Shown here piece by piece: positions 17,724 to 25,796 of a DNA stretch of 64,000 bases (positions are counted from its first letter, which is position 1; the number at the start of each line of letters is the position of its first letter). Source of the stretch: Ruegeria arenilitoris (lineage in GTDB: Bacteria > Pseudomonadota > Alphaproteobacteria > Rhodobacterales > Rhodobacteraceae); assembly GCF_013030265.1 (NCBI RefSeq), contig NZ_WPZQ01000005.1:62001-126000 (forward strand), read 5' to 3'. The translations under genes were made by a program, and so were the position numbers. A model generated the notes under the pieces. That model ran no database searches, was not told where the DNA came from, and saw only the letters and a program-made list of their open reading frames with translations.

Positions 17724-18725
17724 GTGAGCTTCCAAAACGAGAAAAAACTCGTCTCTTCGTTTCATGACGAGCTAGACAAAGCAGATAGCGCAGATTTACC
17801 CTCAATATTTGAGCGATTCTGCGCGCAGGATTTACGGTGGCATGGCTTCCACCCATTCAATGAAATCACTGGCGGCGCGCACGTGGTGGACGCGTTTTGG
17901 CGACCTCTGAAACGCAGCCTGACACGCTTGCAACGACGGCAAGACATATTCTTTGCCGGAGAAAACTCACTGGATGATAAGGGTGCTATCTGGGTTGTCT
18001 CGATGGGGCATTTGATGGGCCTGTTCGACAAGCCTTGGCTGGGCATACGCCCCACCGGCAAAATGGCCTTTTTACGCTATTGTGAATTCAACAAAGTGTC
18101 TGAGGGAAAAATCACCGAGACGGCAATGTTCTTCGACATTCCCCATCTCATGGTGCAGGCGGGTCAGAATCCTTTCCCCCCGCAAACAGCAGCTCATCTT
18201 GTTCAGCCGGGACCGCTGACTCATGATGGGATCTTGGAAAGGGATGCGCCTAAGGAAGAAGGTCAGCGCACCCTCGCCGCGATCAACGCCATGATTGCAG
18301 ACCTTGGGCAATGGGACAGCGGGCTTTCGCTGACAGATGAGTTGGCTCGCACATGGCATGACGACATGATCTGGTGGGGCCCCGAAGGCATCGGCGCGAC
18401 CTACACGATCGAGCGTTATGCCAAGCAACATTCAGGCCCCTTCCGTGCGGCTTTTAAGGATAGGTCAAAAACCAATCACATCTGCCGTATGGCCGAAGGG
18501 CATTATGGCGGTTTTTTTGGCTGGCCGAATTTCACTGCAGCACCAACTGGCGGCTTCATGGGCATGCCCGCGACCGGAAAGGCGGGCGAGTTTCGCGTGA
18601 TTGATATCTATCGCAGGGGCGGTGACAAGTTGGCCGAAAACTGGATCTTTATAGATCTGCTGCATTTCTGGAAACAGCAGGGTGTCGATATCCTTGAACG
18701 GACTACCGGGATTGAAACGCCATGA
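17724..18725 (+). CDS. SnoaL-like (NTF2 fold) protein, duplicated domain, paralogue 4
   Basis: A 333-residue protein with two SnoaL-like domains (about 10-145 and 180-330). The C-terminal half ends ENWIFIDLLHFWKQQGVDIL, matching paralogues 2 and 3, and MPATGKAGEFRVIDIYR matches the same block of paralogue 3. The GTG at 17724 is chosen because longer readings would start inside the operator palindrome at 17635-17654; its ribosome site is weak, so the start is uncertain. It is divergent from the ABC importer operon and overlaps the amidohydrolase gene by 4 bases (ATGA). The function is unknown. Confidence 0.72.
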   Translation: MSFQNEKKLVSSFHDELDKADSADLPSIFERFCAQDLRWHGFHPFNEITGGAHVVDAFWRPLKRSLTRLQRRQDIFFAGENSLDDKGAIWVVSMGHLMGLFDKPWLGIRPTGKMAFLRYCEFNKVSEGKITETAMFFDIPHLMVQAGQNPFPPQTAAHLVQPGPLTHDGILERDAPKEEGQRTLAAINAMIADLGQWDSGLSLTDELARTWHDDMIWWGPEGIGATYTIERYAKQHSGPFRAAFKDRSKTNHICRMAEGHYGGFFGWPNFTAAPTGGFMGMPATGKAGEFRVIDIYRRGGDKLAENWIFIDLLHFWKQQGVDILERTTGIETP

Positions 18726-19600
18726 GGATCGATGCGCATCATCATCTGTGGGACCTGAACGCAGTCCACTATCCGTGGTTGATGGAAACTGGCACACCCC
18801 GGTTTTTTGGGGACCCAACTCCGATCCAGCGAGACTATCTTCTTCCCGAGTTCCGAAAGGATGCCGAAGCATACGGTTTCAAGGCATCAGTTCACATTCA
18901 GGTTGGCGCTGCGGACCCATGGGCCGAGGCCAAGTGGGTCCAATCTGTGGCCGATCAGTACCCGGATTGGCCTCTGGCGCAGGTCGCTTATTGCGACTTG
19001 ACCTCGGATGATCTGCCTGACCAGCTGGACCGCCTGCAATCGCTTTCATCGGTACGCGGCGTACGGCAGATCATCGGTCGGTCGCCAGGTGAGGACGCGA
19101 AATCAGGTACGAATGATCTGCTGGAAAACCCAAAGTTTCTGGCCGGTCTCAGAGAGTTGGGTGAGCGGGGCCTTTCATTCGATCTGCAGCTATTGCCGGA
19201 ACTGATGGAACAGACTGCCCGGGTATTGGAGCGCGCGCCCCGAACAAAAATCGCTTTATGCCACACCGGCTCCCCGCATGATCGATCGGAAGATGGCCTG
19301 GATACGTGGGCCATAGCGCTGCAAAACCTGTCTTCGATGCCTCAGGTTTTTTGCAAACTTTCCGGGCTTGGTATGTTTGATCACGACTGGTCAGCGGACA
19401 ATGTCAGAGTAATTGTTGAAACCTGCCTGTCCCAGTTCGATCCTGAGCGCTGCATGTTCGGCTCAAACTTTCCGGTCGACAGCCTGTCCTCGACCTATGC
19501 AGAACTCATATCAAGATACACTGCCCTCGTTCCCGATACTCAGTGGGAGAATATTTTCTACAGAACATCTGAAGGGTTTTACGGATTTGTAACTGAGTAG
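18722..19600 (+). CDS. Amidohydrolase family protein (lactonase-type, COG3618-like)
   Basis: A 292-residue metal-dependent TIM-barrel hydrolase. The N-terminal RIDAHHHLWD holds the HxH metal ligands (His6, His8), ALCHTGSPHD supplies a further His, and FGSNFPVDS ends the barrel with the catalytic Asp region. The group includes L-fuconolactonase, L-rhamnono-lactonase, 2-pyrone-4,6-dicarboxylate hydrolase and 4-sulfomuconolactone hydrolase, all of which open lactones. It overlaps the preceding SnoaL gene by 4 bases and shares its LacI-type control region. A lactone intermediate between a dehydrogenase and an acid would fit the enzyme set. Confidence 0.85.
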   Translation: MRIDAHHHLWDLNAVHYPWLMETGTPRFFGDPTPIQRDYLLPEFRKDAEAYGFKASVHIQVGAADPWAEAKWVQSVADQYPDWPLAQVAYCDLTSDDLPDQLDRLQSLSSVRGVRQIIGRSPGEDAKSGTNDLLENPKFLAGLRELGERGLSFDLQLLPELMEQTARVLERAPRTKIALCHTGSPHDRSEDGLDTWAIALQNLSSMPQVFCKLSGLGMFDHDWSADNVRVIVETCLSQFDPERCMFGSNFPVDSLSSTYAELISRYTALVPDTQWENIFYRTSEGFYGFVTE

Positions 19601-19698
19601 ACCAACGCAGTGCCGAACCGGGTCTTGGTACTATCTGCGCCAGCGCAAGCGTGAGACCGACACATCTAATAGAGAATGACTGTCATCAGACATGTAGA

Positions 19699-19722
19699 AG
19701 CGGCAGCTTTGATGCTGCCGCT
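19699..19722. terminator. Hairpin between convergent genes
   Basis: A 9-base-pair stem (19699-19707 with 19714-19722) with a 6-base loop lies between the convergent amidohydrolase and ABC exporter genes. T runs are lacking on both sides. It is probably a shared transcript 3' end. Confidence 0.45.
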
Positions 19723-19759
19723 GCAGGATGAATTGATCCCAGAAACCGCCTAATTCCGG

Positions 19760-21526
19760 TCAGGCAGCAGGTGTCTTGAATTGCTGATCGAACAGGCTTC
19801 GGAAACTGCCATTCTCTTCCATCAGCTCCTCAAGGTTGCCCTGTTCGATAACTTCACCATCCTGCACAACCATAATTCGGTCCGCTTCCAGGATCGTTGA
19901 CAGACGGTGCGCAATCACGATCGTGGTGACATTTTCTGTCAGCTTATCCAGAGCCTCTTTGACCAGAGACTCGGATTCGGCATCCAACGCGCTTGTCGCC
20001 TCATCAAGCAGCAGAATTTCTGCATTCCGCAGAATAGCGCGCGCAATCGCCAGACGTTGCTTCTGACCGCCGGACAGGAATGCGCCATTCTCTCCAACCT
20101 CTGTGTCGTAACCTTCCGGCAATTCACTGATGAAATCATGCGCATGCGCCGCGCGCGCCGCGGCCTTCACCTCTTCGTCTGTCGCATCAGGGCGCGCAAA
20201 ACGCAGGTTTTCCATCACGTTGGTCGAAAACAGGAAAGTATCCTGACCCACATAGGATATTTTCCGCCGCAGCGATGCAAAGCTCACATCAAGCAAATCC
20301 TGACCATCAATTTCAACAGACCCCTCGTCAGGATCATAAAACCGCATGATCAACCCAAAGATCGTGGATTTGCCGCCACCTGATTGCCCCACAAGAGCAG
20401 TGGTTTTACCTGCCTCGAAGGTCAAATTCATATCTTTGATGACGGGCAACGATCCCTGATAACCAAATGTCACGTTGTGCATCCGGATTTCACCCGGGCC
20501 CGAGCGCAGCTGTTTTGGCTCCGTGCTTTCACGCATCGGATCTTCTTCGTCCAAAAGTTCGAACATCATCCCAATCGGCACCAGCGCGGTTTCGATGACA
20601 ACACGCATGCGTGACAGACGCTTTGCCGGTTCGTAGGCCATCAAAAGCGCTGTGATGAATGACATCAGCTGACCTGCTGTCGGTGGTTCCGACCCCGCGA
20701 TTCCCATCGTACTGACCACAAGAACCCCGGCCACGGCAAGTCCGGCCAGAAACTCCATCAGGGGGCTGGCAACAGACTGCAACTTGGCAATGTCGTTGGA
20801 ACGCTTTTCTACCGCAAGGATCGCCTCATCCATGCGCTCGGTCATGTGACCTTCCAGCGCGAACACTTTGATGACCTTGATCCCACCCGAAGTTTCCTGA
20901 AGCACACGGATGATCTCAGCCAGTGACTTGAGGTTGGACTGCATGATTTTTCGTACGCTTTTCAGCAAGTAACGCACGCTCAGCAACGCAATCGGGCCAA
21001 CGACGAAGAACAGCACCGAGAGAACGGGTTGCTGATAGACCATGACGAAAACGAGACCCACCAGGGTAAGGGCGTCGCGTACGAAACTGGTCACGATCAC
21101 GTCAACCAACTGCCGCGCGGCCTGTGCTCCATAGGTCACGCGCATCAGGAGTTCCGAGGACTCAACCTTGGAATAGAAGTCAACACCGCGCCGAAGCAGC
21201 TTTCGATACACGTTCTCTTGCTGCACCGCGATGATACGGTTACCCGCACGCGCCAGAAAAACAGACTGTATGTATGAAGCGACCGCTTTGGTGAAAAACA
21301 GCGCAACCACACCCAACGCGATCAGGTGTACCTGAGACCGCATATCTGGGTTGGTCATGGCATCGACGATGTTTTCCATCATCCAGGCGGTGCCCGCAGT
21401 TGTACCAGCAACAACGGCCATCGCAACCATCGCGATACCGTACAGCCACCCTTGACCACGGATACTGTCACCTACCAAACGGCCGATATAGCCGGATCGC
21501 CATTTCGTCCAGGCTTTCCTGATCAT
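19760..21526 (-). CDS. ABC exporter, fused permease/ATPase (MsbA-like)
   Basis: A 588-residue half-transporter: six predicted membrane helices in about 1-320, then a nucleotide-binding domain with Walker A GQSGGGKST, signature LSGGQKQRLAIARA and Walker B ILLLDEATSALDAES. The ATG at 21526 has GGAG upstream and is preferred over a TTG 12 bases earlier. It would work as a homodimer in the inner membrane. MsbA-type proteins flip lipid A core or phospholipids, and close relatives export drugs or peptides. No lipid A biosynthesis neighbour supports calling it msbA itself. It appears to be a single-gene transcript. Confidence 0.88.
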   Translation of the reverse strand: MIRKAWTKWRSGYIGRLVGDSIRGQGWLYGIAMVAMAVVAGTTAGTAWMMENIVDAMTNPDMRSQVHLIALGVVALFFTKAVASYIQSVFLARAGNRIIAVQQENVYRKLLRRGVDFYSKVESSELLMRVTYGAQAARQLVDVIVTSFVRDALTLVGLVFVMVYQQPVLSVLFFVVGPIALLSVRYLLKSVRKIMQSNLKSLAEIIRVLQETSGGIKVIKVFALEGHMTERMDEAILAVEKRSNDIAKLQSVASPLMEFLAGLAVAGVLVVSTMGIAGSEPPTAGQLMSFITALLMAYEPAKRLSRMRVVIETALVPIGMMFELLDEEDPMRESTEPKQLRSGPGEIRMHNVTFGYQGSLPVIKDMNLTFEAGKTTALVGQSGGGKSTIFGLIMRFYDPDEGSVEIDGQDLLDVSFASLRRKISYVGQDTFLFSTNVMENLRFARPDATDEEVKAAARAAHAHDFISELPEGYDTEVGENGAFLSGGQKQRLAIARAILRNAEILLLDEATSALDAESESLVKEALDKLTENVTTIVIAHRLSTILEADRIMVVQDGEVIEQGNLEELMEENGSFRSLFDQQFKTPAA

Positions 21527-21686
21527 TCCGTTCTCCAAAATCTCATCATTATTAACCTGTCACGGCCATGTCTGTCACACGCCGAAAGTTCCACAACGAA
21601 TTGGACTCAACGCAAAAGACGGGTTGCGCCTAGTTATGCGGGACGAGCGCAAGATTCCAGAGGGCCTGCAAAGAATAGGAGGATAC

Positions 21687-21797
21687 ATGACCATTAACAC
21701 ACGCTCTGGCCCTCAGCAGTTAAGTAATCCGTCGCTTCTAGCGCCACACAACTTCTCCCAAAAATATGTAACCAGCCCCATATATCGTCTTGATTAA
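21687..21797 (+). CDS. Possible small ORF (36 aa) with strong ribosome site
   Basis: A near-perfect AGGAGG (21678-21683) precedes ATG 21687 at a short spacing, and the frame runs 36 codons to TAA. Its first half lies in the gap before the response-regulator gene and its second half is antisense to that gene's 3' end. The peptide is polar, with no domain I recognise. It could be a chance ORF; the ribosome site is the only strong evidence. Confidence 0.25.
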   Translation: MTINTRSGPQQLSNPSLLAPHNFSQKYVTSPIYRLD

Positions 21798-22439
21798 CTG
21801 AGGGTTTTTGGGATCTTCACCCAGCTTGGTCCGCAATCGGGAAATACGTACATCCATTGCCCGATCAAAGCTTTCCCCTGCGGCACCGCCCAGCATTTCC
21901 TGCATCTGGGCCCGGCTGATCAGACGTTTCGGGCTTTCGAGGAACAATCGCAACACCTCACCTTCAGCGTGGCTGAACGTGGTTTCGGCGCCGCTCTCAT
22001 CTTCCAGCACATAGCGATCAAAATGGGCCGTCCAGCCGTTAAATCCTGCTGTTTCCGAGCTTTGCGCCTGCGCTTTTGGTGAACGTAACCTCGCACGGAT
22101 ACGCGCCACTACTTCGGCCGGATCAAAGGGTTTGGTGATGTAATCATCCGCTCCAAGCTCCAGCCCGGTCACCCGGTCCTGAACCTGTGCACGCCCCGAA
22201 ATGATGATCACCGCCGCCCCTTGCTCCAACGCCAGACGGTGAACCAGTGCCAAACCATCCGTATCCGGCAAAGACAGGTCAACCAGACAGACATCGGGTG
22301 TCACGCGCTTGAGTGAGGCTTCGAATTCTCGCGCGCGGGCAAAGCTCTGTGTACGAAAGCCGGCCTCTTCCAGTGCATCAGTCAGAATCCGGCGTATTTC
22401 AGGCTCATCGTCAAGGATGGTCACCAGCGGTTGGGTCAT
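21738..22439 (-). CDS. OmpR/PhoB-type response regulator
   Basis: A 233-residue two-domain regulator. The receiver has acidic residues Asp10/Asp11, phosphoacceptor Asp54 (CLVDLSLPD) and the conserved Lys in YITKPFD. The C-terminal winged helix (about 135-230) has the OmpR signatures HAEGEVLRLF and SFDRAMDVRISRLRTKLG. The start overlaps the upstream hybrid kinase stop by one base, so the two form a two-component system. Its target genes are not indicated. Confidence 0.95.
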   Translation of the reverse strand: MTQPLVTILDDEPEIRRILTDALEEAGFRTQSFARAREFEASLKRVTPDVCLVDLSLPDTDGLALVHRLALEQGAAVIIISGRAQVQDRVTGLELGADDYITKPFDPAEVVARIRARLRSPKAQAQSSETAGFNGWTAHFDRYVLEDESGAETTFSHAEGEVLRLFLESPKRLISRAQMQEMLGGAAGESFDRAMDVRISRLRTKLGEDPKNPQLIKTIYGAGYIFLGEVVWR

Positions 22440-24334
22440 CAGGCAGCCTCGGTTCGGATCAGGGCAGACAATTGCGTACCGGTAAACGGCTTTTGCAGCA
22501 CCGGCGCAAGGCCAAGCGCGCGCCGATACAACGGGTCGTCATGGGGCAGCGAGGTCATCAGGATACAGGGTACGGAATGGTTCAGTTTCTCGACAAGATC
22601 GATACCCGTCCCCGCACCCTCCAGGCGGATGTCCGACAGCACAAGCCCGATATCACCGATATCCTTGGTCAGGGCCAGTGCCTCATCGACCGAAGTTGCC
22701 TCGATCACCGAGCAGCTCAGTTCGATAAGCATATCGCGGAACTGGCTGCGCAGTTCATCGTTATCCTCAACCAGCAACACCAATCCTTCGCGTACCGGAG
22801 GTGCCGGTCGATAGGGCAAGCGCAACACCACGGACGCACCCGACGGAGTATTGCGCAAGTTCAGATCTCCGCCTGCCAGCTTGACAGTATCATAGACCAT
22901 CGGCAGTCCCAGCCCTGAGCCATCACTGCCCTTGGTTGTGAAGAATGGGTTCAGCGCTTTCTTCAATGCCTCGGACGAAAATCCCGGGCCGGTGTCTGAG
23001 ACGGTGATTTCGATCCAGATGTTGCCAATTGCGTGGGCGCTGATGGTGATCTGACCGGATGGCCCGCAGGCGTCGCGAGCGTTGAGTACCAGATTCAACA
23101 ACGCATCCTGCACCATCCCCGGATCCAGCATCAATGCCCCATCCGGAAGTGTGTTTACCACCGAAAGCCCCACACCGCGCGGCAGAGAGGGGGTTGCCAG
23201 AATCCGCAAATCCTCCAACAGCGCCTTCATGTCCGTTGCCTGTGGATGGGGCGTTCTGTTGCCCGTCATATCAGCGATCCGGTTCAACAGTTGCCCCCCG
23301 CGCCGAGCGGTTTGTTGGGTGGCCGAAACGAGCTCGGCCGCATCATCGGGCAGGTTCATCCGGTCCAGCTTGGCCTGCATCCCAAGAATGATGGTCAAAA
23401 GATTCGAAAAGTCATGAGCCAGCCCGCTGGTCATCTGGGCGGCCATGGCGCGCCTGCGTGTCTGCTGCAATGCGACGCGGGCTTGCGTCTCTTCGGTAAT
23501 ATCGACCGACATCACATATACACCACCCTGCTCATCGGGAGTGAACGAGACCCGGATACGGCGAGAATCCTGATCCTCGGTGAACTCGAAAACCGAAGGC
23601 TGGCCGGAATAGGCCCGTTCCAGATGCGGCTCCACCCTGTCGAAGGCCGCGGCACCAAGAGCTTCGGAAATATGCAGACCCAGAATCTCGGACGGTCGGC
23701 CCGGCATCACGGAACTCAGGCGGCGATTGGAATAATCATAGCGACCACTGGCATCCAGATGGGCAATATGTGCCGGCATCATCTCGGTCGTCATGCGCGT
23801 CCGCGCTTCGATCTCGGTCAGCTGCCGCTTGGCTTCTTCCAGCGCCGTGATTGTGGCGGCCAGTTTCCGGTTTGTTGCCGACAACTCTTCTGCATGGCTC
23901 AAAAGCTGACCGGACAGTTCTTCGGACCGGGCGCGCAGCAGTTCTTCAGCCCGTTTTGTACCAGTAATATCAGTGTAAACCGCAACCCATCCACCAGCGG
24001 GCAATGGCGCACCTTCGATCGAAATAACCTGCCCGTTCGGACGGACGCGTTCCATATAATGCGGCTCGAACGCCAACGCCTGTTCGACACGGACATCGAC
24101 CATCTCATCGACATTCTGATCGTCACCGTATTCTCCGCGACTGGCCAGAAAGTGAATCGTGTCGTGAAACGACGCCCCGGGCTGCACGAGCTTGTCGGGC
24201 AGATCGAACATTTCCTGAAAGCGAAGGTTACTGACAACCAGCCGCAACTGACTGTCATAGATCGACAGCGCCTGACCGATCAGGTTCAAACCGGCGGTCG
24301 TCATCGCCTTTATACGCTGTTCGCTTATGTCCAA
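22439..24334 (-). CDS. Hybrid PAS sensor histidine kinase with C-terminal receiver
   Basis: A 631-residue protein: a PAS domain at about 12-125 (ALSIYDSQLRLVVSN), a coiled coil about 125-180, a second PAS about 180-285, HisKA with phospho-His307 (GLAHDFSN), an ATPase domain with N-box about 411-420, DTGPG 447-451 and GSGLGL 472-477, and a receiver with Asp568 (VLSDIR). It has no transmembrane helix, so it senses a cytoplasmic signal. The TTG start has GGGGAG at a good distance; an ATG ten codons later is the alternative. It should relay phosphate to its own receiver and to the OmpR-type partner that overlaps it. Confidence 0.92.
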   Translation of the reverse strand: MDISEQRIKAMTTAGLNLIGQALSIYDSQLRLVVSNLRFQEMFDLPDKLVQPGASFHDTIHFLASRGEYGDDQNVDEMVDVRVEQALAFEPHYMERVRPNGQVISIEGAPLPAGGWVAVYTDITGTKRAEELLRARSEELSGQLLSHAEELSATNRKLAATITALEEAKRQLTEIEARTRMTTEMMPAHIAHLDASGRYDYSNRRLSSVMPGRPSEILGLHISEALGAAAFDRVEPHLERAYSGQPSVFEFTEDQDSRRIRVSFTPDEQGGVYVMSVDITEETQARVALQQTRRRAMAAQMTSGLAHDFSNLLTIILGMQAKLDRMNLPDDAAELVSATQQTARRGGQLLNRIADMTGNRTPHPQATDMKALLEDLRILATPSLPRGVGLSVVNTLPDGALMLDPGMVQDALLNLVLNARDACGPSGQITISAHAIGNIWIEITVSDTGPGFSSEALKKALNPFFTTKGSDGSGLGLPMVYDTVKLAGGDLNLRNTPSGASVVLRLPYRPAPPVREGLVLLVEDNDELRSQFRDMLIELSCSVIEATSVDEALALTKDIGDIGLVLSDIRLEGAGTGIDLVEKLNHSVPCILMTSLPHDDPLYRRALGLAPVLQKPFTGTQLSALIRTEAA

Positions 24335-24411
24335 ATCGTTTCTCCCCGGGACATATGCGTAACATCAGATCTGATGCAGGTGTAGAGGGAACGGATGCGA
24401 CCTGTTGGCCC

Positions 24412-25179
24412 CTAGGGTCTTTTGCGCGCGATCACCCAGACCGGGTGATAGGTCAGCGATACGCCCTGCGGCGTGGCGAACGCTCGATTGTAGTCCTCAC
24501 AGAACGCGGCCAGCGTGGAACGCGTCCAAACTTGGGCCGCGCGGCCATTCACACCCGTTTTCCGCAAATGGCGGAGTACATGCTGAGGGGTGTCGAACCA
24601 CAACTTGCGACGTTCCTGCCAAAGGTCCACGATTTCCATCTCGTCTCCGGCAGCCTTCAAAGCCTGAGCCAGAACATCGGGTCCACACAGACCCGGCGCC
24701 CTCGAGCCCGAGCCAAGATGCACAAGCTCAGCATACTGATCCTGCCCAAATCCTGAAATCGCCAACCAACCCCCAGGGGCGAGAGACCGAGCTGCGTCGG
24801 CCACTACATCCTGCGGTATATCCAGCCATTGAATCGTCGATGTCGATACAATCAAATCCTGCTGCACCGGCCAGGCTACATTGCGAATGTCCCCGGATCT
24901 ATACTCAGCACCCCATAGATGGGCTGTTTCGATGGCTTCGGGCATCAGGTCGTTCAGGATGACGTTTTCCAGACTGAAATGCTGATGCAGCGCTTCGGTC
25001 AGATGCCCGGTCCCGCACCCGATCTCGAAAACAGAACTGTATGAATTGGGTGCACCCAGATCGGACAGGCGTTGCGCCAGTTGCTGCGCGATCCGGGCCT
25101 GCTGACCTGCTGAATCATGATAGCTCTGGAAACTGCGGCTAAAGCTGCGCTGTACACGCGCGGACGTCATGACGTTCAT
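24412..25179 (-). CDS. bioC: Malonyl-[ACP] O-methyltransferase BioC
   Basis: A 255-residue SAM methyltransferase with the BioC N-terminal pattern (RVQRSFSRSFQSYHDSAGQQ, about 8-27) and motif I FEIGCGTGHL (51-60). BioC methylates the free carboxyl of malonyl-ACP so that fatty acid synthesis can build the pimeloyl chain. It is the last gene of the biotin operon. The ATG at 25179 overlaps the bioG stop by 4 bases; other ATGs lie near, but this gives the same junction as the rest of the operon. Confidence 0.9.
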   Translation of the reverse strand: MNVMTSARVQRSFSRSFQSYHDSAGQQARIAQQLAQRLSDLGAPNSYSSVFEIGCGTGHLTEALHQHFSLENVILNDLMPEAIETAHLWGAEYRSGDIRNVAWPVQQDLIVSTSTIQWLDIPQDVVADAARSLAPGGWLAISGFGQDQYAELVHLGSGSRAPGLCGPDVLAQALKAAGDEMEIVDLWQERRKLWFDTPQHVLRHLRKTGVNGRAAQVWTRSTLAAFCEDYNRAFATPQGVSLTYHPVWVIARKRP

Positions 25180-25796
25180 GCGAACCACTCCTTCCAGCTT
25201 TGGCCAGCAAGAAACGGCTGATGAGGGGCATCAATCAACCGAACCCGTTCTGCCTGCGCGTGCCACGCCGTTTCCTGCGATTTAGTGGGGATAATCCTGT
25301 CCCGTTTGGCGATCCAGATACGGTCGAATTGTGTGTCAGGTGCCGTACCACGTTGGGCGATCGCCCTAAGTTCATCCTGAGCGGCAGCGATATCCAATGC
25401 CGGGGGCGTACCATTCAAACCGGCACGCCGGCAAAACCGGGCAAAGCTGGCGTCAGTCAATCCGTCAGCCGTGGCCTCAACAGTTTCAGGGGGAATGCCC
25501 CGTTCGACATCAGCCGGAAACAGTGTCCCGTTCACCGCCACCAGCTGCGAAGGTTTCAGGAGCACAGACGTCAGCCAATGCGCAGCGGATGCAACACCAA
25601 AAGAATAAGCCAACAGTCGCACCTGATCGTAGCTACTGGTTTCAGACAACTCATCCGCAAGGTCGCGAAAATCATCTACGACCAGCACATCCCCTGACCC
25701 GCTGAGCAAGGCGAACGGCGCAGGCCCAAGGGCCCACCCGCCAAAAACAAGGGCCAGTTCAGACCCGCCTTCGCGCGCCAGCCAATGCCGTCTCAT
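25176..25796 (-). CDS. bioG: Pimeloyl-ACP methyl ester esterase BioG
   Basis: A 206-residue alpha/beta hydrolase of the DUF452/BioG type with nucleophile Ser65 (AYSFGVAS) and C-terminal His192 (DAPHQPF). It removes the methyl ester from pimeloyl-ACP methyl ester, ending chain elongation, and does the job of BioH in E. coli. Its position directly before bioC with 4-base overlaps on both sides supports the assignment. It has no signal peptide. Confidence 0.9.
   Translation of the reverse strand: MRRHWLAREGGSELALVFGGWALGPAPFALLSGSGDVLVVDDFRDLADELSETSSYDQVRLLAYSFGVASAAHWLTSVLLKPSQLVAVNGTLFPADVERGIPPETVEATADGLTDASFARFCRRAGLNGTPPALDIAAAQDELRAIAQRGTAPDTQFDRIWIAKRDRIIPTKSQETAWHAQAERVRLIDAPHQPFLAGQSWKEWFA

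Noticed and set aside
2860..19600. Reading the region as a protocatechuate 4,5-cleavage (lig) pathway because of the LigI-like amidohydrolase and the RraA/LigK-like aldolase
   Set aside because: No ring-cleavage dioxygenase, LigC or LigJ homologue is present, and both families are too broad.
21687..21797. Small ORF as a flagellin remnant because of its MTINT start
   Set aside because: Only five residues agree and nothing downstream resembles flagellin.
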